Assembly: GCA_019055375.1 (NCBI GenBank)
Contig: JAHQIW010006969.1
Coordinates: forward strand, 1 to 64,000
Origin: Parelaphostrongylus tenuis
Lineage: Eukaryota > Nematoda > Chromadorea > Rhabditida > Metastrongylidae
Direction of reading: 5' to 3'
DNA: 64,000 nucleotides
Shown here: one piece after another, positions 44,180 to 55,700 of the stretch
Position numbering within the stretch: the stretch's first letter is position 1
How the letters are laid out: each line of letters opens with the position of its first letter
Notes under the pieces: model-generated
What the model was told of the DNA's origin: nothing
The model's input: only the letters and a program-made list of their open reading frames with translations
Databases searched by the model: none
Program-made: the position numbers and the translations under genes

Positions 44180-45035
44180 AGGCGCTTTTTGTTAGAAAGA
44201 GATTCGACTCCTGATTATAAGGGAACAAGTGAAGAAGTGATTTCATCCGCTAAGGAAGAAGCTGCCATCGGAGTGTTAGTGATCATTCGAAAGCTAAGAC
44301 TTCAGGCTACAGCACCCACTCGCCGATTTTTCAAAACACCTTTTACAACGCTGTAAAGTCCAAAATAAAACCAGCCTCAGACGCGCATATTTCTCGCCGG
44401 ACAAAGCTCTTTCGTTGGACTATTAGTAGTAATTCGATAGCGCAATCGTTTATGATTCTAACCTATGCTTATACCCTGGAAAGACCGTTTCTCGGCAACG
44501 CAACAGGTAAAATAAGTTGAATACGCTACTGTGAAGCAAAGAGCTCTTTGGCCAATTCATGTGCCCGAACGTGAGGCGGCTACGTTCAATTACGCGATAT
44601 TCATTAACTTTTCGGGCATATAAACGTGTAGAGAAGTATCACGTCAGCAGGTCACGTGGCCGCCCAATGCACAGAGACGTGAACTGGCCAAAGACCCCTT
44701 GACCACACATGCGTATTCAACTTATTTTACGTGCTGCGTTGCAGAAAAAACGGGCTTTTCAGGATATCTGGATAATGCTAGAATAAAGGCGAATACCTTA
44801 TCGAATTATTAGTGATAGGTTAAAGAAAGAGCTCTGTTCGGCGAGAAATATACGCCTCTGCAACGCATGAAAATTCCTTCCGTAGCAGCGTAAAAAAAGG
44901 CTTTCCAGAGAACCAGCGATGTGGGCTGTAGCATCAAGTCTCAGCTTTCGAATGGTTCCTAACACTCCTATGCAAAGTTCCTTTCCAAAAAATGAGGTCG
45001 GCTTTTCATTTGTTCCCTTATAATCAGAAAAAAAC
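44180..45035. mobile_element. large foldback element, good copy
   Basis: The left TIR TGATTATAAGGGAACAAGTG..GGAGTGTTAGTGATCATTCG is mirrored at the right by GGTTCCTAACACTCCTATGC..CATTTGTTCCCTTATAATCA. The arms run about 350 bases and the centre is near TTTTCGGGCATATAAACGTG. It lies just upstream of the start exon of the ten-exon gene. No protein is encoded. Confidence 0.8.
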
Positions 45036-45119
45036 CCTATTGTTTTCGCCAAAACTTTTGGAAATCCTTTCAATCAAGTGTTTTTAAAGCTGGCTCAATA
45101 ATTCAGTAGTCTGAGAGAA

Positions 45120-45400
45120 TGTTCAAAGCCTCTCCAAGCGTGATACGCCAGTGGCTCACGCACCTCTCGGTGGTTTCGCCGCCTCATCAGTCGATTAAAA
45201 GGTATTGTTACATGCTTGTAACAGCCGTGTAAGCCATCGATTGAACATCAGAGAAGGTCGTGACCATCTCTGCTGTTGATAGGAGGTGGAATGTTAGTTG
45301 TGTGGTTCTGATGAGGCAGGGGAGACCGCCGAGATGTACGTGAGCCTTTAGCGTACCAAACGCGGAAAGGCGTTCTCTCAGACTATTTCAGACATCATTC
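45120..45400. repeat. small inverted-repeat element with conserved hairpin
   Basis: The left (minus) and right (plus) arms both read CTGATGAGGC..CC.CCGAGA followed by a short hairpin (GTACG..CGTAC on the right arm). The ends GTCTGAGAGAATG and GTTCTCTCAGAC are mirror-related. It resembles a hammerhead in part but has GAGA where GAAA is required. Confidence 0.55.
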
Positions 45401-45799
45401 GCTAGCTTCGATCCTAGAAATTTTAAAACTTCCTTTTTTCCATAAAAGCCTTGTTAGTGCGTTGTATTAACCAAAAGAGAACTACATTTTACCTTCGGCG
45501 CGGTTGGCGTCTGTTCTTGGGCATTTCACCAAACTTTAGTGGTTATCTAATGGTTCAAATATCCATGATTCAGCAACTGAACTTAAGTCAGAGTACGTCT
45601 CGCTAGAGCGTTGTAAAAGTGGAGAAAATCAACCCTGGTTTCTAATTGAAATTTGAATTTTACATGATTCCTGAAAGTGTGGTGAAACCTCACGCACAAA
45701 CGGCAACCGTAAAATATTGCGCGCTGAGGTTATAACTCATTTCTCTGGGCTGTTACAACACATCATAATACTTAAATGTTAGACGGCGATAAATGAATA

Positions 45800-46800
45800 T
45801 TCGACATCATTCGTTACACAAGAATTTTGGATAGGAGTGCTAGTGATCATTCGAAAGCTTAAATCTCTGGCTAGAGCCGTACGAAAGCAGTTCTCGTCAA
45901 AACCTTCTTATAACTCTGTAGCATTCAAAAGAAATCTATGTTTCACACTCCCTGCGCGCTTCCACTTTTCTCACGCATAAAATTCGCTAGAAGCAAAAGA
46001 AGCATATGAACGCGCAGAGATGATTTCTTAGTATTTGAGTCAATCGTTTTACATGAAGTTTCTTTCAAAGCGGTGAAGGAATTCCCTATTATGAAACAAG
46101 TTGGTTGCAACCCGCATATCTAACCTGTATCGATCGTTCGCCCCCTCCCTGTTCCTCGCCCGTGAGCTGACCGGTAAACAAGCTCGCCGATACGTGAAGA
46201 TCGATCTTATTTTCACTGCTACACTGCAATGAAACGGTCTTTCCCAGAAAATAAGCGCAACGTTGGGATCAGTTGAACCTACGTTATAGAATGATTACTA
46301 ATAGTCTCAAAAATGAGCTCTGTGCGGCGAGGTGTAGATCACAAATGTTTTCTTTCTCCTACAGCGCGATCAAAAGAGCTTTTCCAGAAGGTGAACATAT
46401 TTTTGAGTTCTTCGAGACTTGTGCTATCGAAAGAGTCCTAGCACTTCAAAGAAGGAGTTCTGTCCGGTGAAATATACGCGAGCTAAGAAGAAGAAAAACG
46501 CGTGGTCGCGTGGAACATATTTCCTTTGGATTTCACAGCATTACGAAAAGGTGTTTTGAAGACTGGCCACGTACGGCTCTAGCCAGAGAGTCAGGCTTCT
46601 GACTGATTACCAACACTCCTATGAAAGAATCTTGCTCAGCGAGTGAAGTTGAATATTCGCTTATCGCCGTCTGACACATAAATAACCGACTCAGCAAAGT
46701 TTCTCTGTGTAAACAAATACAGTATTAAAATCAACGGAATTTACGTCATCGAACGATTACTAAAGGTCGAGGGGAAAACGAAAAACGAACGAAATGTTTG
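45800..46800. repeat. foldback-element arms (CATTCGAAAG family)
   Basis: The left arm GGAGTGCTAGTGATCATTCG at about 45833 and right arm GAAAAGGTGTTTTGAAGACT, ATTACCAACACTCCTATGAA at about 46540-46630 define one element, followed by further arm-like sequence to about 46800. Confidence 0.6.
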
Positions 46801-46899
46801 ATTAAAGCGTAGAGAGCACAAACATTTCTGAGAATGTGCTTGAAATTTCGAAACCGCATCAATACCGCCGCATGTTGCGCAAGCGCTTCATAGAAAAAA

Positions 46900-47200
46900 A
46901 TACTGTGACATCATGCCACCGCAAGTGGCGGTCAAATAAAAGAATTCTGACCGATTATCGATGCCCAATATCTGTCAACACAAGTGGGTTCAATGCCGAT
47001 AGCAGCTGCTCCGCAAGACCGTCGACGGTTAGCTGTAGGCGGACAACGCGTTATAGCGTAAATAAGAGTGCTGTGCAAAACGAGCGTCGGTGGTGCAACG
47101 GTTAGCATACGCTCACGGTAAGAGTGAGGTCTGGGTTCGGATCCCTGCTGACGCAAATGTTTTTGCACAGCATTCCACATTATTGGGTATACAAAAAACA
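46900..47200. mobile_element. tRNA-MITE, family 2 variant
   Basis: An arm with GCCACCGCAAGTGGCGGTCA, the recurring spacer (CCAATATCTGTCAACACAAG), the tRNA-like core at 47084-47154, and an end near CAGCATTCCACATTATTGG. Confidence 0.65.
47084..47154 (+). tRNA. tRNA-like sequence in MITE
   Basis: The acceptor arms GCGTCGG/CTGACGC pair 7 of 7 (one G-U), and there is a B box GGTTCGGATCC. The D-arm is shortened (GGTGCAACGGTTAGCATAC), so a functional tRNA is unlikely. Confidence 0.55.
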
Positions 47201-47269
47201 AATAATTCAAAAGTTCGACTTTCTATGAAACCTCGGCTAATTAGTCGTTAGTGAAATTAGTAGCGCGGT

Positions 47270-47900
47270 TGAAAGGTGCCTAAAAAGATGCGGTCTTGAA
47301 AATTCCGTGGTAATTATCGAGATCCCACCCTCCCACCCTACGCCATCAGCTGATCCGCAATAGACTTTATGATCGATTATGCAACACCAAAAACTGTATG
47401 ATCTGCCCTAACGGAAAAGAGGGGGTTGTATGAGATCGGGCACAATTTATTTACTAACATGTAAAACATGCGGGGAAGAATATATAGCGAAACGGGTAGA
47501 GCACTTTTCATCCGCATAAAAGAACATCTAGATAGTAAATCTAAAATAGATAAAACGAAACCTTTAGGTTTACATAGGGCACAAAAACACAACAACAACG
47601 ATTTTGATGTGACTGTCACAATCCTAGCGCAGGAATCAAAAACATCCACGCGCAAGACTCTTGAGGCATTTTGGATAAACGCCCAAAATCCCAAAATGAA
47701 TCGGAAGGACGAGTGCGTCACCATCACGCGAGATCTCGCGCCCTTTCTTCGTTTGATCTTCTAACCTGACCTAGGCAGCATATAAATAAGACCATCCGAA
47801 TCATTCAAATAGACTAATACTACATACGCCCAGGCTCTGAAGAAGGCGGGTCGCCGAATCGTCAGCCGAACTTACTACGACTACTTTACCAACCTCGCGT
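47270..47900 (+). mobile_element. Penelope-like retroelement 3' fragment with GIY-YIG domain
   Basis: Plus-strand frames read LIRNRLYDRLCNTKNCMICP, then (shifted) SGTIYLLTCKTCGEEYI, then (shifted) ETGRALFIRIKEHLDSKSK.. and TLEAFWINAQNPKMNRKDEC to a stop at about 47762. This is the GIY-YIG-type endonuclease region, with IY..TC..CG..YIGETGR as its signature, found at the C-terminus of Penelope-like elements. At least two frameshifts are present. The reverse transcriptase part is not present upstream. A hammerhead-like motif lies about 70 bases downstream. Confidence 0.8.
47832..47867 (+). ncRNA. Penelope-type minimal hammerhead ribozyme motif
   Basis: Stem I GGCT (47833-47836) pairs with AGCC (47864-47867). 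The core CTGAAGA is at 47837-47843, followed by stem II GGCG/CGCC with loop GGT, GAAT (consensus GAAA) and CGUC with predicted cleavage after C47863. Hammerheads with extremely short stem III are known from Penelope-like elements, and the position just 3' of the GIY-YIG frame fits. The A-to-U change in GAAA suggests decay. Confidence 0.65.
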
Positions 47901-48389
47901 CAGCTAATCAAGATAAGTTTTCTCGATTTTCATATAACAAAAAACAAAGAGTTTGTGTCGACCCCACGTCTAGTTTTAATGCAGAGATTTCTCCTTCGCG
48001 CTTGAAAATCGGGAAGAGAAAGTGTGATTATGAACCGTAAAAGATCAATGTCACTCCTAGCGAGAAATGTGACGCTGAGTCTGTGCTCTCCTAACTATTG
48101 TAATTTCGAAATTGTCGAGTGAATCCGACTTCAGAAGACTACTACGACGACACAGAAGGTATCATATAACTGCGAAAACCCGCATCTAATCACTGCGGCT
48201 GTAAAAATGAAGCGATTTTGTCAGTTTCAGCTGCAATAAAGCTTAGTCGATCATTGCGACACACACCTCAACTAGTGGTAGCTATAGTGTAAACTGTGCT
48301 GATTTGAACTGATTACAAAGCAATCACATGTAAAAGTAGCATAGGGCTTATATTTGGCAGACGTCGAAAAAAATTCCAGCTTTTGTTGA

Positions 48390-48775
48390 GAAAAAGGAAG
48401 GAAAAGACGGGAATGAAAAGATGAAGAGGAAGAAAGGAAAAAAGAAAGATATGAAGAAGAGAAAGAACGAGATGAAAGCAGTTGAGGAGAGAACACAAAG
48501 AAAGATGAGAAAGAACGTAAGAAAGAGAGGAAGATGAAGAAATGAAGAAGCGATGATGATCTACTTATCTGAGAGATATCAGAAACAAAAGGACCTCCAG
48601 CATTTGTTGCGAAAAAGGAAGGAGAAGACGGAAATGAAAAGATGAAAAGGATGAAAGAGAACAAGAAAGAAAAGAAAGAATGAAGGAACGAGATGAAAGC
48701 AGCGGAGGAGAGAACAGAAAGAAAGTACGACAGAGAGGAAGATGAAGAAATGAGGAAGCGACGATGACGCACTCA
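48390..48775. repeat. polypurine (GA-rich) tandem duplication
   Basis: The plus strand is almost only A and G for two blocks of about 170 bases (about 48390-48560 and 48600-48775) that share GAAAAAGGAAGGA.AAGACGG, ATGAAAAGATGAA and GAACGAGATGAAAGCAG. Open frames on the minus strand here are Ser/Phe-rich low-complexity artefacts. Confidence 0.85.
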
Positions 48776-49019
48776 TTTGAGACGTGGCGGAACCACGAGA
48801 AAACTCGTCCCATTTGGTGGGCGGTATCGAGGGCTTTCCATGCGAAATGGAGCGCGCTATTTCTCGACGATGCGGTTAATCGTTAGCGAAATTGTTTACA
48901 ACGTCAGTTTTTCCACAGTATTCAAGATACTTCGAGATTATAGTATTTTCACTGTTTTTTTCGCAGTGTTATTATATTACTTATATAACTAAGAGAATTG
49001 AGTGGTGAACAAAAACACG

Positions 49020-49091
49020 GCCTCAGGCGGGAATCGAACCCACGTTTCATCCTATCCGGGGACGCGTGCTCTACCACTACACCGCTGAGGC
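49020..49091 (-). tRNA. tRNA-like sequence, family 1 (array copy 1)
   Basis: 72 bases. Acceptor GCCTCAG/CTGAGGC 7 of 7, D-stem GTGT/GCAC, anticodon stem CGTCC/GGATG with loop CCGGATA, T-arm GTGGG-TTCGATT-CCCGC. The anticodon triplet is GGA if the standard position is used, but residue 33 is C, which is unusual for a working tRNA. Confidence 0.65.
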
Positions 49092-49312
49092 ACATTTGCC
49101 CGACCACTCATTCTTCAACGTCTCAATGTGAGCTATCACCACTAACCTTTGACAGGTTTGGTCGGGTATGCGATTTCGCTTTATAAACCCAGTTGAGCTG
49201 ATAGCTATTCTAATTACTAATACTTCGAGATTGTAGCATTTTTACTGCTTTTTTCGCAGTGTTATTATATTACTTATATAACTAAGAGAATTGAGTGGTG
49301 AACAAAAACACG

Positions 49313-49384
49313 GCCTCAGGCGGGAATCGAACCCACGTTTCATCCTATCCGGGGACGCGTGCTCTACCACTACACCGCTGAGGC
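49313..49384 (-). tRNA. tRNA-like sequence, family 1 (array copy 2)
   Basis: Identical in sequence to the copy 293 bases upstream, with the same full set of stems. Confidence 0.65.
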
Positions 49385-49606
49385 ACATTTGCCCGACCAC
49401 TCATTCTTCAACGTCTCAATGTGAGCTATCACCACTAACCTTTGACAGGTTTGGTCGGGTATGCGATTTCGCTTTATAAACCCAGTTGAGCTGATAGCTA
49501 TTCTAATTACTAATACTTCGAGATTATAGTATTTTCACTGCTTTTTTCGCAGTGTTATTATATTACTTATATAACTAAGAGAATTGAGTGGTGGACAAAA
49601 AAATGT

Positions 49607-49678
49607 GCCTCAGTGGTGTAGTGGTAGAGCACGCGTCCCCGGATAGGATGAAACGTGGGTTCGATTCCCGCCTCAGGC
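49607..49678 (+). tRNA. tRNA-like sequence, family 1 (inverted copy)
   Basis: Same core on the plus strand with intact A and B boxes (GTGTAGTGGTAGAGCAC; GGTTCGATTCC). The 3' acceptor strand reads CTCAGGC instead of CTGAGGC, giving one C-C mismatch. The flanks GAATTGAGTGGTGGACAAAA and TTTTGTCCACCACTCAATTC are a perfect inverted repeat. Confidence 0.65.
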
Positions 49679-49987
49679 CGTGTTTTTGTCCACCACTCAA
49701 TTCTCTTAGTTATATAAGTATTCAGGATATTTGCGAAATTTTAGGAAAACTATCAACATCGTTGGTTGATTCTGGAAGGAGACGCCTGCTCCGTTACTTA
49801 ATCCTTGAGTCATAACTTGATCTTTTACGCGGCATCCGGCGAGCGCAAGGGGTTACAATGACAGTTGGATTGTCCTCGAATGAAATTTAGATTCTCAGCA
49901 CCACTAAATGGAATTCGATCGTCGGCAAATGATTGAATGATCGAAAAGACTTCAATAGGGTTACTTTCGGTGAAATATTCCAAAATA

Positions 49988-50294
49988 CAGCGCATGAGGC
50001 GCTGTGATTATGGGTGTTCTGCGTCACTCACGAGGTTAAAGGGTTCGAACTCGCGCTCATGGCTTACTAAGCCAACTATCCCTCCATGGTCGGTAAGCTG
50101 GTACCACGCTGGTCTCAGACCTGTCTGGGAGGATGAGCAGCACTGATTCAGTACGGTAGGAGGCCACCGCGAGTCATTATAAACGCCAGATATGCATTCA
50201 GTCACCTCAAATGGAATTAAAAATTGAAGACGAATGCATGGCGCATCCCTCAGGGATTGATCAACGCCGAGAGCTTTATTCTTTATCCTTTATG
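49988..50294 (+). repeat. tRNA-derived SINE copy
   Basis: Head GCGCATGAGGCGCTGTGATT, B-box region GGGTTCGAACTCGCGCTCAT, body ACTATCCCTCCATGGTCGGT, tail GCGCATCCCTCAGGGATTGA ending TTATTCTTTATCCTTTA. This is the only clear plus-strand SINE in the window. Confidence 0.8.
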
Positions 50295-50299
50295 CCAAT

Positions 50300-50940
50300 A
50301 CAATTACAAAAACAATGAACTGTTCATCAGAATTGAAACTGCACATCGCAATGTGATGCCACTTCATGGATGATCCGGAGCAACTTTCTATCATTAAAGA
50401 ACAACAAGAGTTGAGACTTCTATAGAACTGTAGAAGAGGCTTTGTTTTATTGCATTATGCGTTATAACTTCTGACTTCATCTAAGCCTCATATCAACATT
50501 ATTTTTTAGATAAATAAATCAAAATTGATTCCTATTTTATTTCATTATTTTTATTACCCTTGCTTTCATTGAATTATAATTATAATCATAAATATTGTTA
50601 TTATAATTTTCATTTTTCTGTATTTGACGGAGATTAGTTGATCGTTGCGAAATTGTGGATACGTCAATTTTCCACAGTATTCAGGGCTTTTGTAAAAATA
50701 CATAATTCATAATATTATAAGAAAATACGGTGTGAAGACGAATCATTAAAGTGTCCAAAAGTATTATGAATCATAGTGGCCACTTTTCTAGCAAAGTACA
50801 CAAATAGATGCAATAGATGAAAACAAGTAGATAGAAATGGATGAATGCGAAAAGGCTTACTCTGGCCACTCAATAAAAGTCCTTCTAAATACTTCTAGAA
50901 GTTGTTTATTGAAGACTATGTGTTTCTGTAATACACATTT
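50300..50940. other. AT-rich stretch, no gene
   Basis: 50500-50620 is almost pure A/T. GTCAATTTTCCACAGTATTC near 50668 repeats sequence that also precedes the 49-kb array (near 48903), suggesting a wider copy of the same repeat context. Confidence 0.4.
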
Positions 50941-50954
50941 CTATAAACTCAATG

Positions 50955-51180
50955 ATGTAGAGTGGTGCGCAAAAACGTTTACGTCAGCCGGGATTTGAAC
51001 CCAGATCTTACTCGTTCGCTGAAAGAGTGCAGTGCAAAGCGAGCGTCGGTGGTGCAACACTTTAGCACATGCTCCCGGAAAGAGTAAGATCTGGGTTCAA
51101 ATCCCGTCTGACCCAAGCGTTTTTGCGCACCACTATACTAAAACATCATCACACCGCAATAGGCGGTCAAATAAAAATGA
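50955..51180. mobile_element. tRNA-MITE with inverted half core
   Basis: A minus-strand half core (GTCAGCCGGGATTTGAACCC, 50984-51020) faces a plus-strand core at 51043-51114 (GCGTCGG..CTGACCC). The outer arms GTGCGCAAAAACG and CGTTTTTGCGCAC are perfect inverted repeats. Confidence 0.65.
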
Positions 51181-52730
51181 TTTTCAATTGATTATTGATA
51201 CACATTTCTGTTAAACAACATCCTGAAAAAAATATTTTCACTAGACACGTCTCTAGAAGTCTTTCTAATTATAACCCATTTTTTGTGGAAAAAGATTTTT
51301 TACAATTAAATAGTCACCATATAAATCAAAAAACCCGCTGTGAAGTCAAAACAACGCTTTCAAATTATCTTTTTCATCAGTGAAACGGAGTGCGAAGATC
51401 ATTTCAGAGTCCGAGCTTGTAAGAAAATCGGCATTTTTGAGACTATCGAATGACCGCAAAAACAGACTAAAAAAGAAGCAAGCGTTCTGTAATAGTTGGA
51501 AATATGTTACTCTCTGCAACGACGTGATTTATCGTTGAAACAAAAGATATTGCCTTACAAACTGGGCATTATTTAAGCTGAAAAAAAACCTTTGAAGAAG
51601 TCTCTTCTGTGGTTCTCCATCATTTAGTAATGATATTGTTCTCTAAGCAGATCAGTTTACGAAATAAACTCCCATGCTTCCATTGCAGCACGCTCAATTC
51701 AAAATTTACCGTCACGTGCGGCGCGACACGTGCCACTTGGAATTTAACCTTTAGACAACGACATGAGTCGTTTTCAGCTCATCTCTCTCTATCTCTCGTC
51801 TATATCGGAGTAAACACGTGTTGGCGCGCTTCTTGTAGATGAACTTAATATAATATTCCTGTTCTTGTTTCATTCAGATTTTGATAATTACTACAAAACC
51901 TCCGATTAGCAGTTCTACAATATCCAACAAAAATCTTACAGTTATTGGCCGCATGTAATTTATAACAAGTTCTTATAACAGCATGCACAAACATTTTGAG
52001 AAAGGACTCTCTAAACAAATCATTTTCACTGTATTCATTGAGAAGCACTAGCGCTTTTTCTACTACTAATAGTCTTACTGAGATCTCATCAATCATACTC
52101 TATCAAATTTTATGATAATCCCACCATTTATGACTACTTCCAAATTTCATCGCAAACTAACTCGATAGCGTAAAGATCGACAATTTCAAAGCTATACTTA
52201 ATTCCTAAAGAGATCGTTCCATTCTAGTAAGGGTAGAAAACAATATTGAGCGTTGATGAGGAGTTTGCTCAGCTTTTTCATACAATAGAATATTACCTTA
52301 CGAGCGATAAACTAGCTGCCGTACTACTGTGCGCATTTGGCATTGTTTTAAACTATAATTCACCTATTAATTCACGACGGCAGCAAGTTGAAACTCTTTG
52401 TATGCTTGCCTACGTCAAAACAAAAGATTGTCAGAAGAATAACGAATGTGTCGAATCGGATCGGACCAACGGCTCTGAAAAAGACGAAACGTGTCGACTT
52501 TTTTCATTTTTAAAAGGTGGAAGATTCCTATTAGGCTGTTTTCTGAACGCAATGAATTGAGCCGAATTCCTTTTACAACTCATTTTTTAGATTCTGTCTT
52601 ATTATTGTTAAGGTCGAGTTTTTATATGCATTTATACCTTTTCATAATCGCGCAGTATGAGAAACTAGATAATCTTCTGTTGAGTAAACTTTGTCACCAT
52701 TTGTTCGATGCTAATGAAAATTAACACATA
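51180..52730. other. no confident gene; two protein-like open frames on opposite strands
   Basis: 51845-52096 (minus, 83 residues) and 52246-52560 (plus, 104 residues, begins at TTG if taken whole) have plausible composition but no domain, and I found no splice borders that would confirm them. Confidence 0.25.
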
Positions 52731-55700
52731 TACACTCTTAATGTGGGTACTGGAGCACCCACAAAGGAATGGCAAAAAAGACGAAGGTTTCTGCCCGATT
52801 GAGAAGGCAAATCGTTTATGGTAGCCCACTCTTAGTGTGGGGATTGGAGCACACACAAAGGATTGGCAGGGCTGTCATCTTGGCTGGAACGTTTGGAAGC
52901 GCCTAGAAAATTCATGTTAAATATTATATGCTTTATTGTGCGGCGGTGAACAGCTTTAGCGCTATCGTATCGCCTTATCAAACCTCTTTTCCAATGGGTA
53001 TGGTATGAGATCGAAGAAAGAGCCGTATTTTTGTGGTACAGCTACGATAACAGTCTGATTTATATACTATTCTAATATACTTGATGTAAAAACCGTACAA
53101 CGGAGAAAGAATACAAATATGTCTCTCAGTCACCTACAATGCGCGGAAACAAGCAACTCGCATGTAGTGGAGCCATTTGGTACTACCTCACTTTATACAA
53201 GCGTATCAAATAACTATGCAATACAAGTCATTTCCGATACTATAATAGAGCAAAACCGTGTAAAATTTAACATGAATTTTCTGTGCGCTTCAAACGTTTC
53301 GGCCAATATGAGAGCATTTTTATATAGGCCTCGATGCCAGCAATCAGATAGTGCTACCGTATCCCGATCCTTTTAGAACAGACTGACATACAAACGCACG
53401 TATAGATAGCATATGCTACAAAAATCCGAAGACTAATGAATGAAATGAGAGAAACTCTACAAAAGAAATTCTTTCTGTTTTGCGTTTATCGTGCTCAAGA
53501 GAGCACAACCCTCTCCACTTATTTTTTTAGCTACTTGTCGGAAATGTTTTGCAGCAACGAAAACGGTATTTAATGCTTCAAACAGAAAAAATTTCAGATT
53601 CAATGTTTCTCAACAGCTGATTCAGCTTTATATTTTCTTTTTTTTTGATAGTCTTCGTACCACAATTGATTATCATTATGATTACTATCATTATTGCACA
53701 TAATCTTTTGAAAGGTGTGAATGCTGTTACAAGTGATGAACTCACTTCTTCGTATTTCTCTGTTTCTTCGCCGCACTGATTGCGGTTTTCGACAATGATT
53801 ACGAAAAAAAAGGTACATGTGAAAGTGGCGCAGAATAGGCAGGAATTTTGCCTCATGAATCTTGCTGTCTCTCAATAAAGCAAATGACCGCTTTCGGTTC
53901 GCTACTCTATTATAGTACAAAAAACTGAGATTCTAAACGTCGTTGCTCAGTCTGTTCTAGAAGAATCTGAGATAGTTACAAAGAGCTCGCCTGTCATACT
54001 TCTCAGCTAGAATGACTGCACGCAAATCTCTCCACTAGTTTGGGATTTTCTTGATAATATGACGCCATGCCTTGAAAAGAGCAGCGAATTGTGGCCTTCA
54101 GCTCTAAGGAAATTACAGTGGTATTATTATGTTCTGGAGGTTGCCTCTTTTCACGCCTCCCAACTCAGTTCGAATTTCAAGGCCAGAATCCCGGTTCGTT
54201 CTTCACCAATGTCCACTTTTTCCAAATTTCGAGGTCCGAAACGGGGGTTGTGAAACGGTAAGATTGATGTAGAGCTATTCCGTCATTAATTCCTCACCGT
54301 TGAGGGATCTAGCAATGTTCCATCTTCGTTCATCAAGATGGATAGTGCAGCATGATAGTTGCAGAGATATCGACGACAATCTTCAGACTAGATCGCTTTT
54401 GAGCTGCTTCCAATAGGATTTTTTCTCTAACCGTTGTAAGTACTCCACTGACACCAGTTTCCCAATCTCGAAGGTATAAGAGGCTTGGTGAGCTTCGAGG
54501 CAAAGACGAACCTGCACCATGCTCTTGGTGAATATTACTACGCTACGAGTTGGCCTGAAGATGTAAAACGACGAAGGAACGTGTATGTAACGTGTATATT
54601 AAATGATAAGGATTACTCCATTACTTAAGAAGTTGGTTCATTTTCCCAAGGCATATCACATGCTTTGAACCGTTAGGTGTAGTGCTATACAGGCGCCTGT
54701 TTCACCCTATTGGGACTCATCATTAGCACCCTCGGTTCAGCCGATCCTCTGTTCTATTTAGTCATTTTTCAATTATAATTATCCTTTGTTTGTTGCATGG
54801 GCAAAAATTCACCTTTTCATCGCTACAAATATTCATAGTCAAATAATCTAGTATATATCATTGTGCACTTCAGAAATCGAATGTTCCGACATAGATTCCC
54901 ATTAGGAAACAAACATGCTATCAAATGATCACTGGAAGTCCGATGCAGGAATCAGAATATGCTATTGGATGTCAGATTCTTCTAGAACAGACTGAGTAAC
55001 GACGTTTAGAATGTCAGTTTTTTTTGTACTATAAGAGTAAAATGATGTAATAATTAACAAAGCATATAATATTTAACATGAATTTTCTAGGCGCTTCCAA
55101 ACGTTTCAGATAAGATGACAGCGCCGTTAGATAGAGTTCGATGCAAGAAATCAGAAAATGCTATAACATGAATTTTCTAGGCGCTTTCAAACGTTTCATC
55201 CGTTTTCTAAAACTTTCGGTTTTCAACCGTTCTGCTAAAACTGCATGTCGCAGTACTCAGTCTGTTCTGAAAGGATCCTGGATCCAGTCGCATTTTCTGA
55301 TTACTGGCATCGAACTCTATCTAAAAATGCTCTCATATTGGCTGAAACATTCGAAAGCGCCGAAAAAATTCATGTTAAATATTACACGATTTTGCCCTCC
55401 TAGTATATTTTGTCGGCGCTTTCAATCGGTTGAGCCAAGATGAGAGCATTTTTCGATAGAGTTCTATGCGAGGAACTAGAAAATCACTGGAAGCCGCATT
55501 CTCATAGAATGAATGAGTTATCACGTTTAGAATGAAGGGCGACCATAAACGATTTACCTTCTCAATCGGGCAGAAGCCTTCGTCTTTTCTGCCAGTCCTT
55601 TGTGTGTGCTCCAATCCTCACACTAAGAGTGGGCGTTGTAAGCCATATGGTTGGTTTGAATCCCTAATTTATCATTTCGTCTTGCATCGAACTCTATCTA

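Larger units (their letters stand above)
48979..49715. repeat. tandem array of tRNA-MITE units (two direct units of 293 bases plus one inverted core)
   Basis: Two almost identical units begin at about 48979 and 49272 (exact 293-base spacing), each with arm AAGAGAATTGAGTGGTGAAC, a minus-strand tRNA-like core and a GGTTTGGTCGGGTATGCGAT middle. A third, shorter unit at about 49577-49709 has the tRNA-like core in the opposite orientation, closed by CCACTCAATTCTCTTAG. The near-identity suggests a recent duplication. Confidence 0.9.

Noticed and set aside
48272..48772. A 166-residue minus-strand open frame, the longest in the window
   Set aside because: It lies in the polypurine tract and consists of Ser/Phe/Leu runs. 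Several overlapping frames are also open, as expected for a pyrimidine-only strand.
49020..49678. Functional tRNA-Ser (GGA) genes
   Set aside because: The long variable arm of tRNA-Ser is absent, residue 33 is C, and the copies sit inside mobile elements; kept as tRNA-like sequences.
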